IMG/VR virus record: IMGVR_UViG_3300025131_000385
Coordinates: 1 to 25,350 of that record
Length of the DNA: 25,350 nucleotides
From: a virus
Reading direction: 5' to 3' (one strand)
This document shows, piece by piece, positions 16,912-24,189 of this stretch. A model generated the notes under the pieces. The model had not been told where the DNA came from. It saw nothing but the letters and a program-made list of their open reading frames with translations, and searched no databases. How positions within the stretch are numbered: position 1 is the stretch's first letter; the number at the start of each line of letters is the position of its first letter. Both the position numbers and the translations under genes were made by a program.

Positions 16912-18089
16912 TAGTCCACCTCATCTTCATGAAAATCTACTTCCACATTCTCTTCATCATACAATATTACTTCTTCGGCAATAACTACTTGATACCATTC
17001 ATTAACAGAAATATTATATCGCATTATATATTGTTGTAATTTCCAATACTGAGTACCCGAGATGGGCTCTTCTTGTGCTTCTATATCTTCTTCAGGTGGT
17101 TCATATATTGTAAATTTGTTCTGTATTTCACCGATGGGAATTTTTTTCATAAAAATATCTTGACAAATATTTTCAAACTCTTCACCTTGTAAATCTCCAC
17201 CCCCCTGCTTCCCTGTATTCTCTAATGTATTCCTATCTTTTTTATAAAATACTAATGGTTCACCTTCTGCTCTTCCGTCTTTCCCTGCTGTTTGTGGATG
17301 ACCACCACGCATAGTTGTCTGTAAAGACAATACTTGTTCATCACTTAATGTATGCTCTTCAAACCAAAGTTTATAAAATAAATCACTTACTATTTCTCTA
17401 ACTTCTTGGATGGTTTCAGGTGGAGAACCATATGGTTCTCCCTCTATAGGAAGCTCATCTATGAATACAGATGAATAGTCTTGAAAAATAACATCCTTTG
17501 GATTTATCGTATGACTGGCATTCAATGCACCGACACCAATCATATAAGTACCATCTTCCATTAAATGATAAGGACCTTCATATGGATTATTTAAATCTAG
17601 GGAAAGATAATCCGTTTTAGGATCAGCTAAATACCAACCATCTTTAAGTGTGGCTACCATTCCAACTTCTATTACCGTTTTAGTTAGATGTGGATCCATA
17701 GATGCATATGTACAAGAACCATCATCTTTTGTAGCTAACTTATTGTAATTTGTAGCCGCTGGATTGGTGCACCCATACACTTCACTGGTAGATGCATATG
17801 TACAAGAACCATCATCTTTTGTAGCTAACTTATTGTAATTTGTAGCCGCTGGATTGGTGCACCCATACACTTCACTGGTAAATTGATATGTACAAGAACC
17901 ATCATCTTTTGTAGCATTTGGATTGTAATTTGTAGCCGCTGGATTGGTGCACCCATACACTTCACTGGTAGATGCATATGTACAAGAACCATCATCAACT
18001 GTAGCTAACTTATTGTAATTTGTAGCAGTTTTATCCGTACATCCGTATATCGTTAGGGGTGCATTATCCTGGTCTTTACCATATCCCAT
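16911..18089 (-). CDS. GCTD/DDGSC tandem-repeat protein
   Basis: A 392-residue protein starting MGYGKDQDNAPLTI, with GAGGG ahead of the ATG. Residues 15-134 are four tandem 30-residue repeats of the form YGCTNPAATNYNKLATKDDG, then SCTYASTSEV. Each repeat has two cysteines and an acidic DDG turn. This repeat type is common in secreted proteins of marine Bacteroidota, often in one or a few copies; a structural, possibly metal- or disulfide-stabilised spacer role is usually assumed. The rest (135-392) shows no family I recognise: a WYLADPKTDYLSLDL region, a helical segment (IQEVREIVSDLFYKLWFEEH), a Gly/Lys linker and a strongly acidic C-terminus. It lies between the DNRLRE-type and LamG-like genes and is probably a virion appendage subunit. 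Confidence 0.6.
   Translation of the reverse strand: MGYGKDQDNAPLTIYGCTDKTATNYNKLATVDDGSCTYASTSEVYGCTNPAATNYNPNATKDDGSCTYQFTSEVYGCTNPAATNYNKLATKDDGSCTYASTSEVYGCTNPAATNYNKLATKDDGSCTYASMDPHLTKTVIEVGMVATLKDGWYLADPKTDYLSLDLNNPYEGPYHLMEDGTYMIGVGALNASHTINPKDVIFQDYSSVFIDELPIEGEPYGSPPETIQEVREIVSDLFYKLWFEEHTLSDEQVLSLQTTMRGGHPQTAGKDGRAEGEPLVFYKKDRNTLENTGKQGGGDLQGEEFENICQDIFMKKIPIGEIQNKFTIYEPPEEDIEAQEEPISGTQYWKLQQYIMRYNISVNEWYQVVIAEEVILYDEENVEVDFHEDEVD
17701..18060 (-). repeat. four in-frame 90-bp tandem repeats
   Basis: Units run 17701-17790, 17791-17880, 17881-17970 and 17971-18060. The units at 17701-17790 and 17791-17880 appear identical at all 90 bases. The third differs at a few positions, clustered at its edge and in the NKLA/NPNA codons. 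The fourth, encoding the first protein repeat, is the most diverged. The array is coding and in frame, so unit gain or loss would keep the protein intact. Confidence 0.92.
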
Positions 18090-18091
18090 AA

Positions 18092-19264
18092 TTATACCCT
18101 CAAGATAAATTCGAAATCGTCATCGTATATTATTTTTTGTCCATCATTATGATTAACTTTAATCATTATTTTATACGCACGATTCGGTTCAAAACCATTT
18201 AAGTCTTGTGTAAAATATGGAGACACGGTATCACAACTCATTGTCGTATAGGCACTAAATGGCACCATAGACTCATTGGTTGCCATATCAATAATTGAAT
18301 AAGATGCCGAACCTTCAGCAAAATAACTACCACTAACGGTTTGAACTGACGTTGTAAAACTCTTATCAATATATCTTTTCCTAGCACCAAACCTAAACTT
18401 TACCTTTTCTGTTTCTTTATATGCTTCTCGTAAGTGTATAGGGTATAGGTAGTTCTCACTATTGCCCGAAAGGTCTAATGCCGTCAAACTACCCGTATTA
18501 GAACCTGTTGCTGGTAAGTGGTCATCCCACTTTAATTCTATCTTTGGTGAATATATTGTATTGGTTTGTCTTGAAAAGAATTTTAAATCTTCATAACTAC
18601 CAGTTGATGTTTCTCTACTACCAGAAAATCTTAAAAGAAATCCATAATTATTATTCGTATCAGTAAACCACTTCTTCATAATAGAAGTTACATCCATATT
18701 GATATCAGGTGATTCGGCTGAAAAAGATTGTGTTACTTCATCGGCTTCTATATAACTACCTTTAGAAATACCACCTCCGGCAATAAAAGAACTTGTATGA
18801 GTTAGTGTTACACTCTCGGATATACTTGATGAATATGTATTCCAAGTTATCTCTGATGCATCTGCTTTGTTTTGTCTATATTTCCAACTAACTCCATCTG
18901 TAGTTTTTGGGTCATCTGCTTCTTTACCAACTCCTTCATCCCACGATTGACTTAATGGATAAGCCGCAATCTTATAAGTTTCACTTAATCCACTCGTTCC
19001 TTTGGTTTCCCAAAGTCTTAAATTAAGTTTATATGATGAGTCTTTATTATATACATCAGATGAACTTATAAAACTTTCTATTTCATCAGTATCAAATTGA
19101 ATTAATACCCGCGTTGGATAATGAAAATCCCTATTAAAAAATACTTTCTTTAATTCAAGTATTTCATCTTGTCCAGTGTTTTTATCAAGATAGTCTTCTC
19201 CTGTAATTGAATTAGAACCACTATTAATAAAAGCATCTTTGGTTGCAAAAAAGAATCTATGCAT
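18092..19264 (-). CDS. DNRLRE-type (carbohydrate-binding-like) virion protein
   Basis: A 390-residue protein starting MHRFFFATKDAFINSGSN, its ATG overlapping the gp6 stop. Residues ~7-245 follow the DNRLRE/TGF-beta-propeptide-like pattern of bacterial cell-wall and surface proteins: an opening 'a.kDafI.sGs', then YPTRVLIQFD where the family has 'RsLLqFD', later DINMDVTSIMKKWFTDTNNN and YGFLLRFSG where the family has 'dVT..v..W......yGf.L', and a closing SPKIELKWDD strand. The C-terminal ~140 residues contain FRFGARKRYIDKSFTT and a final beta-rich part. Members of the fold are thought to bind glycans or to form rigid stalks. Directly after gp6 in the operon, this suggests a baseplate-mounted adhesin. 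No signal peptide, so delivery is by virion assembly. Confidence 0.55.
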   Translation of the reverse strand: MHRFFFATKDAFINSGSNSITGEDYLDKNTGQDEILELKKVFFNRDFHYPTRVLIQFDTDEIESFISSSDVYNKDSSYKLNLRLWETKGTSGLSETYKIAAYPLSQSWDEGVGKEADDPKTTDGVSWKYRQNKADASEITWNTYSSSISESVTLTHTSSFIAGGGISKGSYIEADEVTQSFSAESPDINMDVTSIMKKWFTDTNNNYGFLLRFSGSRETSTGSYEDLKFFSRQTNTIYSPKIELKWDDHLPATGSNTGSLTALDLSGNSENYLYPIHLREAYKETEKVKFRFGARKRYIDKSFTTSVQTVSGSYFAEGSASYSIIDMATNESMVPFSAYTTMSCDTVSPYFTQDLNGFEPNRAYKIMIKVNHNDGQKIIYDDDFEFILRV

Positions 19265-21219
19265 TATATCACCATACCGTAAATGTCCCTATTGGGATTT
19301 CTCAATTCAAATACCGATGGTGTCACGGATGGTCTTATAATTCCATTTTCAAGTGCACCTTCACCATCAACATCCCCAAAAGAATATTCAAAACCATAAT
19401 CAGAATCAGTACCTGAAATAGACCCGTCTGCTTTATAATAATATAATTGTTTGTTACCTATTCCATCAGTACCACTATTATTTTGGAAAAGTTTTAATTC
19501 CTTTATACCAATCACCCCATCTAATCCTAATATATTATATTGCAACTCATTCATATTAATTGATTGTCTGAATTGCATTTTTTCAATTCTAAAAAATTCT
19601 TTTATAACATTAATGACCTGTGCTTTAACATCCGTTTTATTAGCTCTTCTATCTGCATTAACTTTAAATTTTACTCCAAAATTTATAAAGTAACCAGAAA
19701 AAATATTTGGTGATGCATCAGTACCAAGATTATATCCAAAATCCACTTGATCATTTATCATTCTATATTGATTTAAATAAATCATTATATTTTGTAAAAC
19801 CAATTGTGAAGTTTGAACTAATTGTTTATTTTGATTATAAGATAAAGTACTTGCAAATAAAGTTCCTGTACCACCCTCGTATGGATTGTCAACTCTTTCA
19901 ACATAACACTTGGCAATATTACCAAACTTAGCAGGAAGATTTAATATTCTGGCTTGATAATCTTCACGGGTGACACATCTTAATTGAGATGAGAAAAATG
20001 CACTAGCATTATTACGAATCTCATCAACGGTTTGTCCATCAGTTCCACCTGTTGCTGGCTCATCATTCGTAATTGTAATATCTTCACTTGTATTTAATAC
20101 ATTAGTTAATTCGCCTGATTGAGCATTTGAATCAGGACCACCGCCTGCTCGATATTTTATCGTTAATATCGTATTGACTGGTGTCTCTCCTAAATTTAAA
20201 GTATTTGACATAGCTAAAGCACTAAGAGCCTCATTAACTGAATCAACCGAGTTATTATTTAATGTCAAACCAACTTGGTCTATCGTTGAAAATATACTTG
20301 ATTGGGATGAACCCGTTACGTTATATTTATATAATCCATTACCAAACATTAACTTGGTTGAATTAGTATCCACGTCAAATTTCTTTACAAACTTTTTCCT
20401 TGTATTAATATAATCTAAAGTATAGGGAATTGGTATTAATGAATTATCTGTAATACCTTCTCCTTGGTCATAACCATTATTATTTCTATCAACAGCATCA
20501 CTATAGTGTGTTTCTTTTAAAATTCTTTCTTGTGCTAAATAATCAACTTCATACCATTTTTGTCCTGAACTATCCGTCACATCTAATATTTCAATTACAT
20601 TATCTTCATTTAAATCTAATTCTAAAAATTTAGTTGGACTGGTTATAGTAAATGATTTACTTTTAGTTTTACCAGATACAGCTCTGACATATCTGGTTAA
20701 AGTATAACCTGTCGTTTCACCATTTTCATCTACTATTGGTGGACTAATTGATGGTTCATCTGTTATAGAACCCGATATAGTAAAATCAATATCTCCAGTA
20801 GTTTCAAATATTAACTCACTATCTACATTAGATTGAATTTGTAATCCTGGTGAAATCTGATTTGGTACATCATTTAAATCTGGAGGTCTTGCAGAAACAT
20901 CCACATAACCAATATCTGTCGTTACTTTTAACTTAACAACTGATGGTGTTTTATTTGGTGTTTTATACCCGAGAAATTCTGCTAATCGTCTTACATTTCT
21001 TTTTTCTGTAGCGGTTGTCAATACATTTTCTTTATAATTATAATCAATGTAATAAGACAAAACATCACCTACATAACTACTTAATTCAATTAACATCATA
21101 CCAGGAGATGTTTCATTAAAATCTTTATAAGTATCGGGAAAGTAAGACTTAGTGTATTCGATTAAATCGGCTTTAATCGTAGAAAAATCTTTACTTGTAT
21201 ATTTTATATTAGTTGACAT
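19264..21219 (-). CDS. gp6: baseplate wedge protein gp6-like (Baseplate_J family)
   Basis: A 651-residue protein (T4 gp6 is 660) starting MSTNIKYTSKDFSTIKADLI, with GGAG at a good distance from the ATG. The N-terminus has the family's hallmark: ETSPGMMLIELSSYVGDVLS at ~36-55, YIDYNYKENVLTTATEKRNV and RRLAEFLGYKT by ~86. The central part contains the Baseplate_J-type segment VDEIRNNASAFF and VTREDYQARILNLPAKFGN at ~395-432. The C-terminus is the usual mixed alpha/beta region with DGVIGIKELKLF. gp6 proteins dimerise and join neighbouring wedges into the ring that encircles the hub and springs open at sheath contraction. It follows gp25 by three bases, the conserved gp25-gp6 order of contractile systems. 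Confidence 0.88.
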   Translation of the reverse strand: MSTNIKYTSKDFSTIKADLIEYTKSYFPDTYKDFNETSPGMMLIELSSYVGDVLSYYIDYNYKENVLTTATEKRNVRRLAEFLGYKTPNKTPSVVKLKVTTDIGYVDVSARPPDLNDVPNQISPGLQIQSNVDSELIFETTGDIDFTISGSITDEPSISPPIVDENGETTGYTLTRYVRAVSGKTKSKSFTITSPTKFLELDLNEDNVIEILDVTDSSGQKWYEVDYLAQERILKETHYSDAVDRNNNGYDQGEGITDNSLIPIPYTLDYINTRKKFVKKFDVDTNSTKLMFGNGLYKYNVTGSSQSSIFSTIDQVGLTLNNNSVDSVNEALSALAMSNTLNLGETPVNTILTIKYRAGGGPDSNAQSGELTNVLNTSEDITITNDEPATGGTDGQTVDEIRNNASAFFSSQLRCVTREDYQARILNLPAKFGNIAKCYVERVDNPYEGGTGTLFASTLSYNQNKQLVQTSQLVLQNIMIYLNQYRMINDQVDFGYNLGTDASPNIFSGYFINFGVKFKVNADRRANKTDVKAQVINVIKEFFRIEKMQFRQSINMNELQYNILGLDGVIGIKELKLFQNNSGTDGIGNKQLYYYKADGSISGTDSDYGFEYSFGDVDGEGALENGIIRPSVTPSVFELRNPNRDIYGMVI

Positions 21220-21222
21220 TTT

Positions 21223-21660
21223 TTACTCCAATGTGACTTGAACTGATTCTGTTGAACCGGGTGCTCTATTAATACCAAATACTATATTGATATTTATTTT
21301 ATTTTGCTCTCCATTACTTGAATCAATGTTTGTTTGTATATCTTTTAATTCAACAAAAGGTAACCAAGTTTCAAATACATCAACAATGTCATTTTCAATT
21401 TCTACTGTAGTATTTTCAGTTATTTGTTCAAATACAAATCGTCTTAGATTCATTCCCAAGCTTGGTTGAAATACTCTTTCACCTTGTTCGGTTTGTAATA
21501 ATAATCTTATGTTATTTTTAATCGACTCAACAGTAGTTTTGGTTGTCTTGAAATACCCATCTTGATTTGGTACACGTGCAAATGGAAAATCAATCCCAAC
21601 ACTTACTCGTGTATCTCGGTCTTCAATGAATTGATTTTTTCTTTTATCAAGTATTGGCAT
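21223..21660 (-). CDS. gp25: baseplate wedge / sheath initiator gp25-like protein
   Basis: A 145-residue protein (T4 gp25 is 132) starting MPILDKRKNQFIEDRDTRVS, with GAGGT before the ATG. It shows the GPW/gp25 family pattern: GIDFPFARVPNQDGYFKTT at 22-40, a helix with SIKNNIRLLLQTEQGERVFQ at 46-65, the diagnostic PSLGMNLRRFVFE at 66-78, and a final 'i.v...' strand. In T4 and in related contractile machines (TssE of type VI secretion), gp25 sits on the wedge and nucleates polymerisation of the tail sheath. The QPSLG.NL.r..FE stretch is the core of its conserved motif. Two bases separate it from the 120-aa gene upstream and three from gp6 downstream. Confidence 0.92.
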   Translation of the reverse strand: MPILDKRKNQFIEDRDTRVSVGIDFPFARVPNQDGYFKTTKTTVESIKNNIRLLLQTEQGERVFQPSLGMNLRRFVFEQITENTTVEIENDIVDVFETWLPFVELKDIQTNIDSSNGEQNKININIVFGINRAPGSTESVQVTLE

Positions 21661-21661
21661 C

Positions 21662-22003
21662 TTATACCTCTATAGCTCTTTTTAATTGAACTTTACTTTG
21701 CATTGATTCTGCTCCACTTAAAGGATTATCAACAGCCGCGCTATTTTCATCTATCTTTACGGTGACTTTAGCTGCCGTACCAGGTCCAACTGGAGTTATC
21801 ACAGGAACATTCACTTGAGTAGCATTTAATGATGTTATTATAAATGTTTGAGCTTGAACCCATTTAACTATTGCATCAGTTAAACCTTGTGCCAAAACAT
21901 CTACCTTATCAACAGCGGCATCGGAAAAGCTAAAGTTTTCACCAGGATTATCTGGTTGAATATTGCCTACTAAAACTTCAAATATGTCGTCTTTAAGCCC
22001 CAT
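21662..22003 (-). CDS. small baseplate-region protein of unknown function
   Basis: I choose ATG 22003-22001 (MGLKDDIFEVLVGNIQ; 113 residues) because GGATAGG lies seven bases upstream. An earlier ATG at 22024 would add only seven residues and deeper overlap. The start overlaps the end of the 147-aa gene by 11 bases. The protein has an N-terminal helical half (VDKVDVLAQGLTDAIVKWVQ) and then a beta-rich Pro/Val/Gly region (VPVITPVGPGTAAKVTVKID). I recognise similar small 'DAIv.wvqaQtF.I' proteins from marine T4-like phages next to gp25, without a named function. Its position directly before gp25 suggests a role in baseplate or hub assembly. Confidence 0.6.
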   Translation of the reverse strand: MGLKDDIFEVLVGNIQPDNPGENFSFSDAAVDKVDVLAQGLTDAIVKWVQAQTFIITSLNATQVNVPVITPVGPGTAAKVTVKIDENSAAVDNPLSGAESMQSKVQLKRAIEV

Positions 22004-22436
22004 TTTTAAACCTATCCTTTTCATCTACTTTTTTCATTACGTCAGAATAATCTTTCGTGAATGCATTTGCCAAATGTTCTGGTAATTCAGATGTGTTATC
22101 CTGTACGGATTGAACTTCTTCACCTTTACCCTCAACAGTTTTCCAATCATCAGATTGAGCAGTTTCTTCAAGTAAAGAATTCAAAACATTGTTGTTTGTC
22201 TTTGGTGCTGGAACACTTTTCGTGGTAGTGGTAATGTTGGAATCGGTACTAACAGATCCATCCATTAAGTTTTGTAGACTCGTATCTTGTGTCGTGTGAG
22301 TTCTAACTTTATTTACATTACTATTATTACTCTTAACTACTATTTCTTTTAACTCTTTACGAAGTCGAGAAAATTTATAATCTAACTCTTCTCTTATTAC
22401 TTCTCTGATCATTTTCTTAAATATAGATAACTTCAT
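21993..22436 (-). CDS. 147-aa protein with basic N-terminal helix (hypothetical)
   Basis: Starts MKLSIFKKMIREVIREELDY after a clear AGGAG site. The first ~35 residues form a strongly charged amphipathic helix or coiled coil. The remaining sequence is Ser/Thr/Asn-rich and probably disordered, with a second helical stretch (ELPEHLANAFTKDYSDVMKKVD) near the C-terminus. Openings of the form 'MKLS.fKk.IReviReE' are very common in small proteins of marine phages, typically within structural blocks, but no function is established that I know of. A scaffold or assembly adaptor is possible given the disorder and the position between the spike-like gene and gp25. Confidence 0.6.
   Translation of the reverse strand: MKLSIFKKMIREVIREELDYKFSRLRKELKEIVVKSNNSNVNKVRTHTTQDTSLQNLMDGSVSTDSNITTTTKSVPAPKTNNNVLNSLLEETAQSDDWKTVEGKGEEVQSVQDNTSELPEHLANAFTKDYSDVMKKVDEKDRFKNGA
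22011..22017 (-). promoter_or_regulatory. ribosome binding site favouring ATG 22003
   Basis: GGATAGG lies seven bases upstream of ATG 22003-22001 and inside the end of the 147-aa gene. It supports the shorter start of the downstream gene. Confidence 0.45.
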
Positions 22437-22454
22437 TTTTTACTCCTGTGTTTA

Positions 22455-23762
22455 TTATGGTCTAACATTCTGCTCTACATAATGGTATTGACTTAAAAAT
22501 TTTGTTGGTCCTGGTTGTGGTAATTCAGGATCACCACTTAAAGTTCTTGCTTCCAATTCAATAATTATTCTTTGTATTCTATCAAACATTGGTGCTGATT
22601 TTTGATCCACCAATGGAATCGGAACTCCCTGTACTAATGCTCTTGAATCTTGTAATATTGTCATAATTTCCAATAATAATATTCTCAGCTCATCTCCTAA
22701 TACCATTGGTTGAGCTTTATTCTTTGCTTCCTTTCCTATATAAATATTATTAGATTCAATAACTGAGAAACCTCTATTGGTTAATGTAAAATTCTTACCA
22801 GCACCTAAATTTATATTACGATATGCCGATAATGTTAAATCATTTCGTTTTGCATCAAATGTTATTCTATCAGAAAACATTATGATTTGATTTGTCTTTT
22901 CATCGGACCAACTTGGTTTCACCGGATTACCATAATCATAATCAAATGCATTTTGAACAGGAATATCATCACTTTGACTTTCAGGATCATTACCATGATT
23001 TATAAAAAGTTTTCTTGGATTATTTGTATCATCTACGCTATCACATGCCAAAGTAAATATACCAAAATTTTGTTTAATAGAACCTATTGATGTAAGTGAT
23101 ATGTTAGACCCATCCGCATAAGATTCTATACCACCATATGTTTGATTAGAAATCATTATTTGTGGTTTTTCTCTTCTTGAACCTATCCTAATAGAATTAC
23201 CATGTCTACCTTCTAATGTCATATCTGTAAATTTTCTTTCCAAATCTTGTTCCGATCCAACTTCCATATTAGTATTAAAAGCATCCAATAAGTTTGGAAG
23301 TTTTTCTAATTTTGGAACATCTTTAAAATCAAATGTTTTGCTATAACCACTTGATATATCTGAATCACCTACTGAACCTATATATGTATGATCTGGACTA
23401 TAATTTGGATTATTAATAGTATTGAGTGGTCCTAAATAAAATCTTTTTCCAGCTATACTTGTATATAAAACTAAATCACCACGAGTAATTGAATCACTAA
23501 CACCTCGTAATAAAGGCCTTGCTGTAAATTTCTTTCTTCCACTTGGCAATATTCCAGTAGTTGGGCTTATCGAAATCATCTGACTTATTGATGTATCACC
23601 ACTTGGTAGTGAAACTTTACTTTTTTTAATTTCTTTGCTTGATGGAAATACTCTTTCAACATGACCTAAATGTAATTCAAAATCAGGCTGTAATACTGAA
23701 TCAACGGTTACACCGAACTGATTAGCAATACTTGATAGTGGATTTTTAAATCTTTTAGGCAT
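22455..23762 (-). CDS. baseplate spike/hub-like protein (gp5/gpV-like, no lysozyme domain)
   Basis: A 435-residue protein starting MPKRFKNPLSSIANQFGVTV; its ATG overlaps the stop of the 130-aa gene. The first ~120 residues are beta-rich with RGDLVLY and GKRFYLGPLN, compatible with an OB-fold. At ~180-195, LEGRHGNSIRIGSRREKP resembles the 'GR.GNSIR.Gs' stretch of phage hub proteins. The C-terminal part has the repetitive strand pattern of gpV/gp5 spikes: IMFSDRITFDAKRNDLTL, SAYRNINLGAGKNFTL, SVIESNNIYIGKEA, then PMVLGDELRILLLEIM. In T4, gp5 also carries a lysozyme domain; none is visible here. The protein would sit at the baseplate tip or hub and help pierce the outer membrane. Good pattern match but assigned by eye. 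Confidence 0.55.
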   Translation of the reverse strand: MPKRFKNPLSSIANQFGVTVDSVLQPDFELHLGHVERVFPSSKEIKKSKVSLPSGDTSISQMISISPTTGILPSGRKKFTARPLLRGVSDSITRGDLVLYTSIAGKRFYLGPLNTINNPNYSPDHTYIGSVGDSDISSGYSKTFDFKDVPKLEKLPNLLDAFNTNMEVGSEQDLERKFTDMTLEGRHGNSIRIGSRREKPQIMISNQTYGGIESYADGSNISLTSIGSIKQNFGIFTLACDSVDDTNNPRKLFINHGNDPESQSDDIPVQNAFDYDYGNPVKPSWSDEKTNQIIMFSDRITFDAKRNDLTLSAYRNINLGAGKNFTLTNRGFSVIESNNIYIGKEAKNKAQPMVLGDELRILLLEIMTILQDSRALVQGVPIPLVDQKSAPMFDRIQRIIIELEARTLSGDPELPQPGPTKFLSQYHYVEQNVRP

Positions 23763-24154
23763 TATGTTTCAATCCGTTTTCTTATTTTATCTATATCGAT
23801 GTCATCTGACTTTTTTTGTAATTCCGTGGCAGCATCTTCAAGTGAATTCATTAATTCTTCTTTTTCTTCATCACTTAGCAAACCAACATCACTATCATCA
23901 ATTTGGTGTTTGGACATTATCCGCTGAATGACAGTTGCTAACTTTAATAAATTATCATCATTCTTAACGGCTACATCAAATAATTCTTTTAATACAGGGC
24001 CAACAATAGCTATATCTTCAATGCCTTGAATGTAACCATGCACCTCTTGGATTAAAAGGTCAATTTGAGTCTTTTTTAATTTGGAATTCTCGTATATCTC
24101 TTTGGATAAATCAGAGAAATTCTTATCATCGAATATTTTAAAGTCTTTTTCCAT
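23762..24154 (-). CDS. 130-aa acidic helical protein (hypothetical)
   Basis: Starts MEKDFKIFDDKNFSDLSKEI. The protein is almost entirely alpha-helical, acidic and Leu/Ile-rich (ELFDVAVKNDDNLLKLATVI, then LSDEEKEELMNSLEDAATEL). I recognise similar sequences, with 'vGPvlkeLldvavkNddqLvklatviqRi', from marine T4-like phages, without an assigned function. It lies between the late sigma factor and the spike-like gene. The preceding 35-base gap contains TATATTTATT and a 7-bp inverted repeat, so this gene may open the long baseplate operon. No Shine-Dalgarno is obvious, unlike most neighbours. A regulatory or assembly-chaperone role is possible but not supported by motifs. Confidence 0.6.
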   Translation of the reverse strand: MEKDFKIFDDKNFSDLSKEIYENSKLKKTQIDLLIQEVHGYIQGIEDIAIVGPVLKELFDVAVKNDDNLLKLATVIQRIMSKHQIDDSDVGLLSDEEKEELMNSLEDAATELQKKSDDIDIDKIRKRIET

Positions 24155-24156
24155 AA

Positions 24157-24180
24157 CATTCTAATAATAAATATAGAATG
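24157..24180 (-). promoter_or_regulatory. inverted repeat around candidate promoter TATATTTATT
   Basis: CATTCTA (24157-24163 on plus) and TAGAATG (24174-24180) are perfect 7-bp inverted arms around a 10-base AT-only centre. The minus-strand 10-mer TATATTTATT at 24166-24175 overlaps the arm and centre and matches the element at 489-498 exactly. The site is immediately upstream of the 130-aa gene and downstream of the sigma-factor gene. It could be a promoter, an operator or a weak RNA hairpin. Confidence 0.4.
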
Positions 24181-24189
24181 ATTAGAAAG

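Noticed and set aside
17701-18060. Regular 90-bp repeats as a CRISPR array
   Set aside because: Repeats are directly adjacent without unique spacers and encode an in-frame 30-residue protein repeat.
16911-18089. Firm assignment of a Bacteroidota host from the GCTD repeats
   Set aside because: The repeats can be transferred, and the many strong Shine-Dalgarno sites do not fit typical Bacteroidota translation signals.
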